Part shown: piece by piece, positions 36,424 through 45,051 of the stretch
Layout of the letters: each line of letters opens with the position of its first letter
Position numbering within the stretch: the stretch's first letter is position 1
The notes under the pieces: generated by a model
The model's database searches: none
What the model was told of the DNA's origin: nothing
What the model saw: the letters and a program-made list of their open reading frames with translations, nothing else
Program-made: the position numbers and the translations under genes
Source of the DNA: Herpetosiphon llansteffanensis
Lineage (GTDB): Bacteria; Chloroflexota; Chloroflexia; Chloroflexales; Herpetosiphonaceae
DNA: 64,000 nt
Reading direction: 5' to 3'
Assembly (NCBI RefSeq): GCF_003205875.1
Contig: NZ_PUBZ01000092.1
Coordinates: 124,001 to 188,000 of the forward strand

Positions 36424-36452
36424 TTTATAACATAGTTAAACAGAATTGTCAA
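36424..36452 (-). promoter_or_regulatory. Sigma-70-type promoter of metYX operon
   Basis: Minus strand: TTGACA, 17-nt spacer, TATAAA. Transcription would begin near 36417, about 24 nt ahead of the riboswitch. Confidence 0.88.
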
Positions 36453-36492
36453 GAATCAATTTCAAGTTACTTAACAATCTCACTCAACAATC

Positions 36493-36531
36493 AAAAACCG
36501 CCACTAGAAGATTAATCTAGCAGCGGTTTTG
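36493..36531 (-). terminator. Terminator of the RiPP operon
   Basis: Imperfect stem (AAAACCGCTGCTAGA pairing with TCTAGTGGCGGTTTT) ending in a T-run on the minus strand, 16 nt past the permease stop. Marks the probable 3' end of the biosynthetic operon. Confidence 0.82.
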
Positions 36532-36546
36532 TGGCTTTCTAATCAG

Positions 36547-37257
36547 CTATTCCCAGCGAAAGAGTTTGGCTGCCGAGCCAAGGCTAGCCACGGTCAATAG
36601 CGCTAACACGGCCAAACTGGGCCAGATATTGAAACTTAATCCGAGCCAATTTGCTTCGAGCAACTGCACCAAATGGCGTGCAGGAACCCATGATCCAATC
36701 TGTTGCAACAGGCCGGATTTGCCGGTATTGCTCGAAACTAGCACCACCGCCATGGCACCAAATACCAAAATACTGATCACTTGAATGCTGCGGGTGTTGC
36801 GAATGCGGCTGCCAAGCAAGGCTCCCAGCGCCGAAAAGGCAATCGCTCCTGCCAGAAAGCTGATAGCTAAACCAAACCAATTAGCAGGCAAGGGCAATTT
36901 CAACACCACAATGCTGAGGATCAACACCACCAGCCCACCCAACAGCACCAATAATAAGCCAACCAAGGCTTGGGCCAATAAATAGCGCATTGGCGAGATG
37001 GGGGTGATTTGCAAACGCCGCAACATGCCACGCTCACGATAATTGACCAAGCTCATGGGAAAAGCCATAATGCCAAAAATCATCGGGCCAAAGGCCAACA
37101 TCATCAGAGCATTGGCGGTTTGGCTCGGGCCTGAGGGCATTTGCAAGCCCAAAATCAAGGCCATCAAAGCCGGAAAAAAGACAATAAAGCCAAGGTTGGT
37201 CAGATCACGCCCCATCAAGCGCAATTCAGTGCGTACAATTTGCCAAAAAGCGTGCAT
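36547..37257 (-). CDS. ABC-2 type transporter permease (236 aa)
   Basis: Six hydrophobic segments and the ABC-2 membrane fold (GPMIFGIMAFPMSLVNYRER, RLQITPISPMRYLLAQAL). Works with the ATPase encoded at 37528. ATG 37257 preferred because AGGAGG lies 5 nt before; a longer version would begin within the gap. It probably exports the modified peptide or gives self-protection. Confidence 0.88.
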   Translation of the reverse strand: MHAFWQIVRTELRLMGRDLTNLGFIVFFPALMALILGLQMPSGPSQTANALMMLAFGPMIFGIMAFPMSLVNYRERGMLRRLQITPISPMRYLLAQALVGLLLVLLGGLVVLILSIVVLKLPLPANWFGLAISFLAGAIAFSALGALLGSRIRNTRSIQVISILVFGAMAVVLVSSNTGKSGLLQQIGSWVPARHLVQLLEANWLGLSFNIWPSLAVLALLTVASLGSAAKLFRWE

Positions 37258-37527
37258 ACTTCCTCCTGAATAGGTGCAATGGTTGATCGGTTTCGTTATC
37301 CACAAACTTACTGTCAAAGCTTGGTTTTCACCAAAGGTTGCTGATTACCACCCTTCCGTCCCGCCAGCGGGAAACGCAGGGGGCTTTAATCCCCCTGCAC
37401 CCCCTCAAGGGCAATCCGCGACCAAACCACATTGGTTGATGAACCTGCGGATTGGTGGTGCGAAGGGGTTGGGGCTGAGAAGCAGATAACGGTTATGCAT
37501 CCGATCAGCCATTCCAATTCGTTGCAA
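37258..37527. repeat. Spacer with GC-rich inverted repeats between exporter genes
   Basis: Spacer between permease and ATPase holds GGGGGCTTTAATCCCCCTGC, a small hairpin, and other GC-rich runs at 37352-37410. It interrupts an otherwise tight operon. No coding sequence supported. Confidence 0.55.
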
Positions 37528-38298
37528 TTAATGGGCGGGCTGGCCGATCAAGCGCAAAAAGACATCTTCAAAGGTCACTCGTTCTGGGTGCGGCAGGTCG
37601 CGGCTGGGGGCTGGCTGTTGGCGCAAATCGTGTTGATAGGCCGCAATCATGCGATCTGGCGTATCGAGCGCAATCACCGTGCCTTGATCGATTACGGCAA
37701 TGCGATCGCACAAACGCTCAACTTCTTCCATAAAGTGGGTCACGAGCACCACGGTTTTGCCGCGCTTGCGTACATCTTGAATTAAGTTCCAAGTAATGCG
37801 CCGCGCCTGGGGATCAAGGCCAGTAGTCAATTCATCGAGAAAAACAATTTCTGGGTCGTGAATCAGGCTGAGGGCGATAAACAAACGTTGTTTTTGGCCG
37901 CCAGAAAGATTGGCAAAGGCGGTTTTGGCTTGCTCGGCCAAGTCCCATTCTTCGAGCACTTTTTGCCAAGGCCGCGCTTGAGGATAAAACGAGCCAAACA
38001 ATTGCAAGGCTTCAGCAACCGTCAGTCGATCGGGCAAGGTCGCTTGTTGCAGTTGCACGCCAATTTTGCTGCGAATATACTGACCATGCTGCTGCAAATC
38101 GCGGCCCAAAATTTGAATCGTGCCAGCAGTGGCGGGCCGGAGGCCAATAATACATTCCACCGATGAGGTTTTGCCCGCCCCGTTGGGACCAACAATGCCA
38201 AAAATCTCGCCAGCCTCGACACTAAATGACACATCTTTGACTGCTTTATGCTTGCCATAGTGTTTTTGTAGCTGTTCTACGACCAATACTGGAGCCAT
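37528..38298 (-). CDS. ABC transporter ATP-binding protein (256 aa)
   Basis: Walker A GPNGAGKTSS, ABC signature LSGGQKQRLF, Walker B IVFLDELTTGLDP and His in LVTHFMEE. DrrA/CcmA-like. ATG follows AAGGAGGA. With the permease at 36547 it forms the likely exporter at the end of the RiPP operon. Confidence 0.95.
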   Translation of the reverse strand: MAPVLVVEQLQKHYGKHKAVKDVSFSVEAGEIFGIVGPNGAGKTSSVECIIGLRPATAGTIQILGRDLQQHGQYIRSKIGVQLQQATLPDRLTVAEALQLFGSFYPQARPWQKVLEEWDLAEQAKTAFANLSGGQKQRLFIALSLIHDPEIVFLDELTTGLDPQARRITWNLIQDVRKRGKTVVLVTHFMEEVERLCDRIAVIDQGTVIALDTPDRMIAAYQHDLRQQPAPSRDLPHPERVTFEDVFLRLIGQPAH

Positions 38299-38345
38299 AG
38301 CTTCCTCCTTGATTTAGGTATGTTGCTGGCTCCATTAAACAATTT

Positions 38346-38368
38346 AGCCTCCCGCAAAACGAGAGGCT
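38346..38368 (-). terminator. Small hairpin between biosynthetic and transporter genes
   Basis: Stem AGCCTC / GAGGCT with CG inner pairs, in the 96-nt gap. Weak; may lower expression of the transporter genes or stabilise mRNA. Confidence 0.45.
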
Positions 38369-38394
38369 CAGCGATACCAAAAGTGATACAAGTT

Positions 38395-39417
38395 CTAGCG
38401 CGGCTCTAAAATCAAGGGCACGCTGATTAGCTCGGCAGGCAGCTCGGCAAGCAGCACGCGATACAACATATACAACAATTGCAGCTCTTGCATAATGCTC
38501 AGGCCCAAACGATTTTGCACCAAATGCAGATAATTGGGCACAAACAGCAAGCCAGTTAATGGATATTGGGCCACAATCGCTGGCAATTGGGCCTGATAAC
38601 GCCCAAAATGCTCGATCACGCTCGATTGCAAGTGCTGGTTGGCTTCAGCAGCTTGTAAATCGGCAAAATGGTTGTGCAGATGCGCGCGCCAATCAGCAAA
38701 CAACGAATACTGATTATTATGCCGTAAACTGCCCAAACGCTGGCGAATTGCCGGAGCTTGACGATCAAAATGCTGCTCCAAGCCACGCATAAACGCCGCC
38801 CGATCACCAACGACTTGGCCAATCCAATAATCGAGGTAGCTGCGCACAATCAAGGCTTGCACAGAGGGATCAGGGCTAAATTGCTCCAGCAGATCATGCA
38901 CTAATTCGAGCACCCAAAACGAGCGTGCCACGCCGCTCCCAGCGCTGGCTTGCAAGACCCGCAGGCAAATTGTGCTGGAATAGGCAAAATGTTGTTCGGC
39001 TAAGGCCATGCCCAGTTTGCCAGCATATTTGGCATACTCCGGCTCGTAGGTCAAATCGCGCAGATAGCCAGCAGCATACAATTCATCAATCGCTTGCGGC
39101 GTGTGCTGCAAACCAACGGTCGCTGCATGATCTTGGAAAAAGCGCAACAGCTCTGCATCAAGCAAGGGATCGATCGTGGCAGCACGGTTTTCGGGCGGGC
39201 TTTGATAGCGCAAACGCACATGGTAGCCGCCCTCGCCGTAGCGAATAAAAAACCAGCGATCGATATGTGGGCGCAAGCTGCCGTGCTCGCCAAAGGTGCG
39301 TTCCCAATCGATCAGCATTTGGTCGCAAACTTGGCGCAGATCGGGCTTGGTTGGAGTCGGAGTGTTGGGTGGCTGCAAAAATACTTGGCGATAGTGCCAT
39401 TGGCTTGGATTCGGCAT
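38395..39417 (-). CDS. Thiopeptide-type SpaB_C domain protein A (340 aa)
   Basis: Stand-alone C-terminal-domain type of LanB dehydratases. Conserved blocks: RWFFIRYGEGGYHVRLRYQS near the N-terminus and LTYEPEYAKYAGKLGMALAE followed by SS further on. In thiopeptide clusters such proteins do either glutamate elimination (giving dehydroalanine/dehydrobutyrine) or the [4+2] cyclisation that makes the pyridine core. This copy keeps the canonical motifs better than the one at 39443, so elimination is my first guess. AAGGGG precedes ATG. Confidence 0.88.
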   Translation of the reverse strand: MPNPSQWHYRQVFLQPPNTPTPTKPDLRQVCDQMLIDWERTFGEHGSLRPHIDRWFFIRYGEGGYHVRLRYQSPPENRAATIDPLLDAELLRFFQDHAATVGLQHTPQAIDELYAAGYLRDLTYEPEYAKYAGKLGMALAEQHFAYSSTICLRVLQASAGSGVARSFWVLELVHDLLEQFSPDPSVQALIVRSYLDYWIGQVVGDRAAFMRGLEQHFDRQAPAIRQRLGSLRHNNQYSLFADWRAHLHNHFADLQAAEANQHLQSSVIEHFGRYQAQLPAIVAQYPLTGLLFVPNYLHLVQNRLGLSIMQELQLLYMLYRVLLAELPAELISVPLILEPR

Positions 39418-39442
39418 CGGATTCCCCTTTCCAGCGCAAAAA

Positions 39443-40441
39443 TCAATATTGATTGACCAGCAGTTGTTGCAAGCTTTGCTCGGGCTGTTGTTGGCGCTGG
39501 CGCTCTAGCGAAAGCAACAGGCTACACAAATGGGCTTCCTCGGCGATGCTAATGCTCAGGCGATTGTGGGTCAGGTGAAATAGGGCTGAAAGCGCTGCAT
39601 AGCTCGAAAAGGTCAATTCTTGCTGTTGATCACGTTTGATCACCGGCCCAGCATAGCGGCGCAAACCCTCCAGCCCAGCCTGCACAACAGCGTGCAGCGC
39701 TTCGGGCAATAAACTTAAGCGCTCAGCCAAAGGTCGTTGATGAAAACGCCAATTACGCTCCAGCGATTGCGCCACCAAGGCATCGGATTGTTGAATAAAC
39801 TCGCCTGGAAACTCAAAATAATCGACCCACGTTTGGCGCAATCGTTCAAGCAAGCGGCTAATTTCGATGCTTTGCAAAAACCCAGCATGCAACAGTTCAT
39901 CCAAAAAGATGCGGCTGAAGATTTTGCGCGTCACCAAATCGGTTGTATGTGGAATCACATCGAGCGTGCTGCGGGCAATCGCAGTTTGCAAGGCATAGTA
40001 ATGGTGCAAATCTGCGAGCGAATCGTGATCGCGGCCAATCGCCAAGTCGTGGCTAATTTCCAGCTCAACTGAGCCAGGTTGGGCCAAGGCACTGACATCG
40101 GTATCAAGCCCTAATTTGCGATTGAGAATCGCAGCTTGAGCCGAAAGTGGTTGGGCCGCACCACAAAGCTCTGGGTTTTGGGCAAAATAGGCCGTAAAAC
40201 GCTCGCGAATCAAGGGAACCGCAAACTCGCGCAAGACGTGCTCATCGGCAAAACAGGCGATTCGCAGCTGGTAGCCGCCTTCGGAAAAGCGCAACCAGGT
40301 AATAAACTCGATCTGTTCGCGCAATTGATCGAACAGCGGGGTCCAGGCTTCGGCAAGCAAGCGATCAGCCCGTGGATCGTATGGCTCATCGACTCGCTCT
40401 GGGCTGTAGTAGATTTTGCCATTCAGCACAGCGAAACTCAT
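39443..40441 (-). CDS. Thiopeptide-type SpaB_C domain protein B (332 aa)
   Basis: Second, more divergent SpaB_C-like protein: FITWLRFSEGGYQLRIACFA is recognisable but the YEPE block is replaced by VELEISHDLAIGRDHDSLAD. Overlaps the dehydratase gene by ATGA, so it is made with it. Two such proteins beside one dehydratase suggests one eliminates and the other has another job, perhaps the cycloaddition seen in TclM/TbtD. Which is which cannot be settled here. GGGAGG upstream of ATG. Confidence 0.82.
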   Translation of the reverse strand: MSFAVLNGKIYYSPERVDEPYDPRADRLLAEAWTPLFDQLREQIEFITWLRFSEGGYQLRIACFADEHVLREFAVPLIRERFTAYFAQNPELCGAAQPLSAQAAILNRKLGLDTDVSALAQPGSVELEISHDLAIGRDHDSLADLHHYYALQTAIARSTLDVIPHTTDLVTRKIFSRIFLDELLHAGFLQSIEISRLLERLRQTWVDYFEFPGEFIQQSDALVAQSLERNWRFHQRPLAERLSLLPEALHAVVQAGLEGLRRYAGPVIKRDQQQELTFSSYAALSALFHLTHNRLSISIAEEAHLCSLLLSLERQRQQQPEQSLQQLLVNQY

Positions 40442-43128
40442 TGGCCACCTCCCCGATTGAACTCAACCTGAAATTCAATCACATATGCTTGTTGATCGAG
40501 GTCAAACCACTGCTGCTGCGGGCTGGGCAGCATTTCTTCGAGCGTCAAGCTCACCTGATCATCGGCGATCACATGGCGCAACATCTGAATGCTGAAATAA
40601 TTTTCAAAATCCAGCGCAAGTGGTTTGTGGTTCGTCCACATATTGAGATGCTTGCTGCTGAGTGGCCGTTGGATGCGCACAAAAACTTCACTTGGCAAGC
40701 CAGCTTGTTCGGCCCAGCTATACCAATTGAAAAAGCTCAAAAATTCGTCGTTGGCGACGCTGCTTGGGATGGCTGCGCTTGGCACATTCCAACTTTCGCG
40801 TTGCAAAACGAGGCGGCCAATCCGCAAGCGTGGCGTATGGCTGATGGTGCTCGCTGAGTGCTTAAGCGCCACCAGCGTTTGCTCACGCGGGCGCAATTGC
40901 TCCATGTGATAGCTGCTGGGGCTGAGTTGGGCCAGCACGCGTTGCAAAATTGGCAACGAAACCATGTGCAAAAAGCCCATGTAGAGCGGCAAAAGCTCTT
41001 GTTGGCTGCCATCGGCGGCGCGACCATACACCCGCAATTGATCGGCAACTGGGTCGTGGGCAAGGCTCAAAGCGCCAACGCCATGCTGCGTGGTTTGGTT
41101 GCGATAGGTTGGCTCGTCGGGCGGCACAATCACGTTTGCGGTAAATGGCACATGCACTTGGGCATTGTGTTCGAGAACCGAAACGATTTCGGCTGGCAAC
41201 GCTTGGCTGGCTTGGGCTTGCAATGGTTGCCATGCCGATTGAACGTAGGTTTGCCAGCTTGGATCGGGCAAGAGGCTCAAATAGCGGGTCAGAAAACGCC
41301 CAAAGCCAGGCAAGGTGTAATTCAAGGCCACCAAATAATCGCCTTGCTCAAGCGCTGCTTGGCTACTCGCGGCGACCTGAAATTGAATGCTGGTCGAGCC
41401 ATAATGATTATGTTGACCAAAATCAGCTGCCAACTGCCAAAATACCTCGGGATCAAGCACCGTTTCGCGGGCTTCAGGTGCAGCATCAAGCGTTTGATGC
41501 AAAAACTGGCCATAGCGGCGTTGGCGCTGCTGAATCGCGCTAATGCGTGGCATCGGCAGCTCGGCTGTGTTGGAAGAAAGCCGATTGTATTCGGGCGCAA
41601 AACCCAACAGTGCATCGGTCTGGCCGCCTTCGCCAAAGGCATGGGTAAAAATATCGAGCAGCCAACTTTGCGAGGGGCCACGGCCATCGCGCTGAAAGCC
41701 ACATTCCAAGACCGGAGCCAAATCGCTGGCCAAGGTGTTGAGCAATGGCTGGCCCAAGTGAACGGCCAGATCATCCCAGACCACATCTTCGACGATCAGC
41801 TGGCCAAGTTGGCTGCTAGTTTGCTGTACTTCGGGTGCAAATGCCAGAATCTGATCGATGGTTTGGCGCATCTGTTGCTCAATTTGCCAGCGCTCGGCAA
41901 CTGTGGCGTGAGCATAATGCTGGGCTGCTTCAGCCAACGATTGCAATAACTCACGCACCTGGCCAGCCTCAGCTGTGGGAATGTGAGCCAATTGCTCAGC
42001 CAAAGCCAACAATGGGTCTTGATAATCAGAAGGTAAATCCAAATCGTAAAACAACAAGCCGCTAGTAATTAATTGATTGAGGGTTTGGCTCAATTTGGCG
42101 GGATTGAGCGTTGGATGCTGGGTTTGCAGCAGCTCAGTCAGATCAGCATAGCTCCATTGTTGCTGCGTGGCAAAGGCAGCCACTACGCTATCGAGCAAAG
42201 CCGAACGCTTGCCACGCCGTTGCCACGAGGCAAAGAATTGATTGGGATCGTCAAGTTGTTGGCGTAGCCGCGAGAACACCAAATCTTCGCCAGCAACAAA
42301 GCTGCTGGGATTCAAGCGCAATGGCAGGTAGGCGTTGATTGCTGGCACCCGCACCAAGGCTTTGCGAATTGCGCCAACCACCGAGCGCCGAAGTTGGCTG
42401 ACCGCCCGTGCTTGCGGCGTTTGGCCTTTAATCGCGATTGGTTGAGCCAAATTAGGCTCAGCCGAGCCAAGCACCAACGGGCCAAAATGGCTGAATGGGC
42501 TGGTTTTGCTGGCCATGCGCATCAAATATTGGTAAGCGCCGACTTCGGTTTTGCGTTCGCGGCTGCGCAATTGGCTTGGGTCGGCGTTGATATAGCGCGG
42601 CAAGCTGCTGGCCAAGGTTGAGCTTGCCACTTGCACGGCCTTTTGAAAAGCAGGCTGGGCGTAGCTTTGTTGCAACAAGCGACGTTTGGCTTGCAATTCT
42701 TGTTCGAAGGTTTGGCGCGCTTCACGCCAAGCCCGTTGCAATTGTTGCAAACTGCGCCGAAAACGCAACACTTGGCCGCGCAAACTTGGATGATCGAAGC
42801 CGCGCAAGCTGGCAACATCGCTGAGCAATGGCAAACGACGATTGAAAATATCACGTTTCAAGGCCACTAAACTACTTTTGAGCGGGCCTTGGGTCGTGCC
42901 AATTAATGTGTACAGCAGATCAACCAGCGCCTGGGTGTGGTTATCAAGCCAGCGTTGTTGGCGCAAAATTCGCTGAAACAGACCGATTGTGCGTTCGAAT
43001 TTGAGCTGGTGTAGCTGGTTGTAGCTGGTTCCACCTACGCGCACTAGCACAGGCGAAGCAGGCTGCCAGCTTGGGCGAGCCGCTTGCTCAGCGGCGATCA
43101 CGATGCTTGATTGATACAAATCAGTCAT
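40438..43128 (-). CDS. LanB-type lantibiotic/thiopeptide dehydratase, glutamylation part (896 aa)
   Basis: Large N-terminal-domain LanB protein that uses glutamyl-tRNA to glutamylate Ser/Thr side chains of the precursor. Recognised by SKTSPFSHFGPLVLGSAEP in the N-terminal third, and by HTPRLRIGRLVLQRESWNVP and NHKPLALDFENYF near the C-terminus. The elimination domain is missing from this protein and is encoded separately just downstream. ATG 43128 after AAGGAG. This split arrangement is the hallmark of thiopeptide and goadsporin-like clusters. Confidence 0.92.
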   Translation of the reverse strand: MTDLYQSSIVIAAEQAARPSWQPASPVLVRVGGTSYNQLHQLKFERTIGLFQRILRQQRWLDNHTQALVDLLYTLIGTTQGPLKSSLVALKRDIFNRRLPLLSDVASLRGFDHPSLRGQVLRFRRSLQQLQRAWREARQTFEQELQAKRRLLQQSYAQPAFQKAVQVASSTLASSLPRYINADPSQLRSRERKTEVGAYQYLMRMASKTSPFSHFGPLVLGSAEPNLAQPIAIKGQTPQARAVSQLRRSVVGAIRKALVRVPAINAYLPLRLNPSSFVAGEDLVFSRLRQQLDDPNQFFASWQRRGKRSALLDSVVAAFATQQQWSYADLTELLQTQHPTLNPAKLSQTLNQLITSGLLFYDLDLPSDYQDPLLALAEQLAHIPTAEAGQVRELLQSLAEAAQHYAHATVAERWQIEQQMRQTIDQILAFAPEVQQTSSQLGQLIVEDVVWDDLAVHLGQPLLNTLASDLAPVLECGFQRDGRGPSQSWLLDIFTHAFGEGGQTDALLGFAPEYNRLSSNTAELPMPRISAIQQRQRRYGQFLHQTLDAAPEARETVLDPEVFWQLAADFGQHNHYGSTSIQFQVAASSQAALEQGDYLVALNYTLPGFGRFLTRYLSLLPDPSWQTYVQSAWQPLQAQASQALPAEIVSVLEHNAQVHVPFTANVIVPPDEPTYRNQTTQHGVGALSLAHDPVADQLRVYGRAADGSQQELLPLYMGFLHMVSLPILQRVLAQLSPSSYHMEQLRPREQTLVALKHSASTISHTPRLRIGRLVLQRESWNVPSAAIPSSVANDEFLSFFNWYSWAEQAGLPSEVFVRIQRPLSSKHLNMWTNHKPLALDFENYFSIQMLRHVIADDQVSLTLEEMLPSPQQQWFDLDQQAYVIEFQVEFNRGGGQ

Positions 43129-43139
43129 GGCCAAGCTCC

Positions 43140-44336
43140 TTATAGCGCTGCGGCGTACATCCGCACAATCGTCAGGCCATAGCTGGCAAAATGCAGCCCG
43201 AGATTGGCGACAAAGAAAATCGTCCAGATCAACGAAACCAGCGCATACAGGTTATAGGCCCATTGCCAGCGCCCAGTTTGTTGCTCGCTGAGCGGGTCGA
43301 TAATCGGCGCACGGCCAAACCAAGCGCGAACCTTGTTGCCGATGTTGCGCACCGTGCGTTGGCGCAAATTGGGCTGCTCCAGCAGATTGGTCATAATCCA
43401 ATAGCCATCCATGCGCGAAACAAAGGGGTTGAGATTGATCAGAAAGAGCAAGGCCGGAATGCCACTGTAGGCCAAAGCAATCGCATAAATCAAGCTATCG
43501 CTAGGCAACAGCCAAAGCAAACTGGCAATCACCCCAAACCAGAGCGCATCGACCAACGGGCCAGCAGCAGCCACCGAAGCCCGTTTATATTTGCTGGAAA
43601 CACGGTAAATATCGCTGGTATCGGTGAAGAAAATTGGAATAAACCACCAGAGCAAGCCCATGCCAAAGCCTGCTGGCTTGGCTCCCGCCATTTTGCAGGC
43701 CACGGCGTGGGCCAATTCGTGGGTTGCAATCTCGGCCAAAAATAGCCCAAAGATCCAGAAAATTAGCTGTTTGTTGGCATCAGGGTGGGCTAACATCAAG
43801 GGCGAAACCAAAATCACGCCTTTGGCAATGATGTAGCTCAAGCCAACCCCAAGCAGGCCAACAATCAACAACCAGGTGGCCGGATTCCACCACCAGCGCC
43901 GCCAAGCCACCACCCGATCAATCACCCCATCGCCGCGAATCAGCGTCCAATACAAGCCGCTACGACGACCCAAACGCGGCGCATCAGCAGAATCGGGCGT
44001 AGTGTTGGCCCAGGTTTCATGCACCAGCAAGCGATGGCGAGCACATAAATCGCAAAAATGGCGAATCTTTTCGAGGCTCACGGCGATGTTATAGCGTTGC
44101 TGCAACTCAGTTTGGAGCTGCTCGATTGAGCGCTGGCCATTGAGCAATTCGAGAATCCGCACGCCAATCACATTGGTGCGCAAAAACGACGACGAGGCGG
44201 CGCGGCCAACCACATATTGGTTGGTTTGCTGCTGGCTGAAGGGCGAAACATGAACATCATCAACAACCTGCGGGCGATATTCTGGGCTGGCCTCAAGCGC
44301 AGCAAAGTCGTTCATGGTTAGGGCTGGGTTAGTCAT
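43140..44336 (-). CDS. PqqD-like domain fused to M50-type membrane metalloprotease (398 aa)
   Basis: N-terminal PqqD-like domain (about residues 25-105; RTNVIGVRILELLNGQRSIE), then about six membrane helices. The M50 zinc site is HELAH at residues 206-210 and the downstream metal ligand in INLNPFVSRMDGYW. PqqD-type domains bind RiPP leader peptides, so the fusion could deliver the precursor to a membrane protease that removes the leader. Start ATG 44336 preferred: AAGGAG is 6 nt before, with 8-nt overlap to the gene above. Confidence 0.87.
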   Translation of the reverse strand: MTNPALTMNDFAALEASPEYRPQVVDDVHVSPFSQQQTNQYVVGRAASSSFLRTNVIGVRILELLNGQRSIEQLQTELQQRYNIAVSLEKIRHFCDLCARHRLLVHETWANTTPDSADAPRLGRRSGLYWTLIRGDGVIDRVVAWRRWWWNPATWLLIVGLLGVGLSYIIAKGVILVSPLMLAHPDANKQLIFWIFGLFLAEIATHELAHAVACKMAGAKPAGFGMGLLWWFIPIFFTDTSDIYRVSSKYKRASVAAAGPLVDALWFGVIASLLWLLPSDSLIYAIALAYSGIPALLFLINLNPFVSRMDGYWIMTNLLEQPNLRQRTVRNIGNKVRAWFGRAPIIDPLSEQQTGRWQWAYNLYALVSLIWTIFFVANLGLHFASYGLTIVRMYAAAL

Positions 44337-45051
44337 GGGTTTGCTCCTTGTGGGGATAGCCAACAGCAAAGCCGATTAAGACGTGAGTTTGATAGCTATC
44401 AAAACCCAGCCAACGGGCTAGTTGTCCTTGAATTAAGCTGCCGGTCGCGCAACCAATCATGCCGACGCGCTGCGCTGCAACATACAAGCGTTGCAACTGA
44501 GCGCCTGCATCAAGCAAGGCCTGGCGATAGCCGCGATCACCAGCTTGGTTGATTGCATTGGGCAGCGAACTAAGCACTAAGACAATTACTGGCGCTTGCA
44601 AAAACTCGCGCTGGAAGCAATAGCGCTGCAATGGCTCCTGCGGATCGGCGGTACGCAGCACGGCCAATTGATGGGCATTGGGATTGTAGGCATAGCCACC
44701 CAACGCCAGATCAGCTGAGTTCAAAACCAACGGCGCAAGCAAACTCACTGGCTTGGTTGCTTGGTTAAGCGGGCGGCTGGCATACTCCAAAAAAGTTGCC
44801 AAATCGGCCAGATTAATCGGGCGCTCAGCATATTCGCGCAGGCTTTGGCGTTGATCAATCAACTGCTGATAGCTCAATTGGGTTGGGTAGGCCGCTGGTA
44901 AGTTAATTTTGGCCTTGGCTTCAAACAAATCGGGCCACCAATCGCCTGCTGGTTGGTTAGGCTCAGGCAGAGCATTGCCCCGTTGCAGGCTCGTCCATTC
45001 ATGCATATAGGAACTGGCACTCACACCAGCACCAAAGAAATGTTCGCTCAT
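44329..45051 (-). CDS. SagB-type nitroreductase/azoline dehydrogenase (240 aa)
   Basis: FMN nitroreductase fold: DQRQSLREYAERPINLADLA, then GGYAYNPNAHQLAVL, and RQALLDAGAQLQRLYVAAQR with GMIGCATGS. SagB-type enzymes oxidise thiazolines/oxazolines to azoles. Overlaps the previous gene by ATGA. One of two nitroreductase-fold proteins here. Confidence 0.9.
   Translation of the reverse strand: MSEHFFGAGVSASSYMHEWTSLQRGNALPEPNQPAGDWWPDLFEAKAKINLPAAYPTQLSYQQLIDQRQSLREYAERPINLADLATFLEYASRPLNQATKPVSLLAPLVLNSADLALGGYAYNPNAHQLAVLRTADPQEPLQRYCFQREFLQAPVIVLVLSSLPNAINQAGDRGYRQALLDAGAQLQRLYVAAQRVGMIGCATGSLIQGQLARWLGFDSYQTHVLIGFAVGYPHKEQTHD

Noticed and set aside
40858..41949. A 363-residue plus-strand frame opposite the dehydratase gene.
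   Set aside because: It lies fully inside the 896-aa LanB-type gene, which has recognisable domains and a ribosome site; the opposite frame has no family resemblance.
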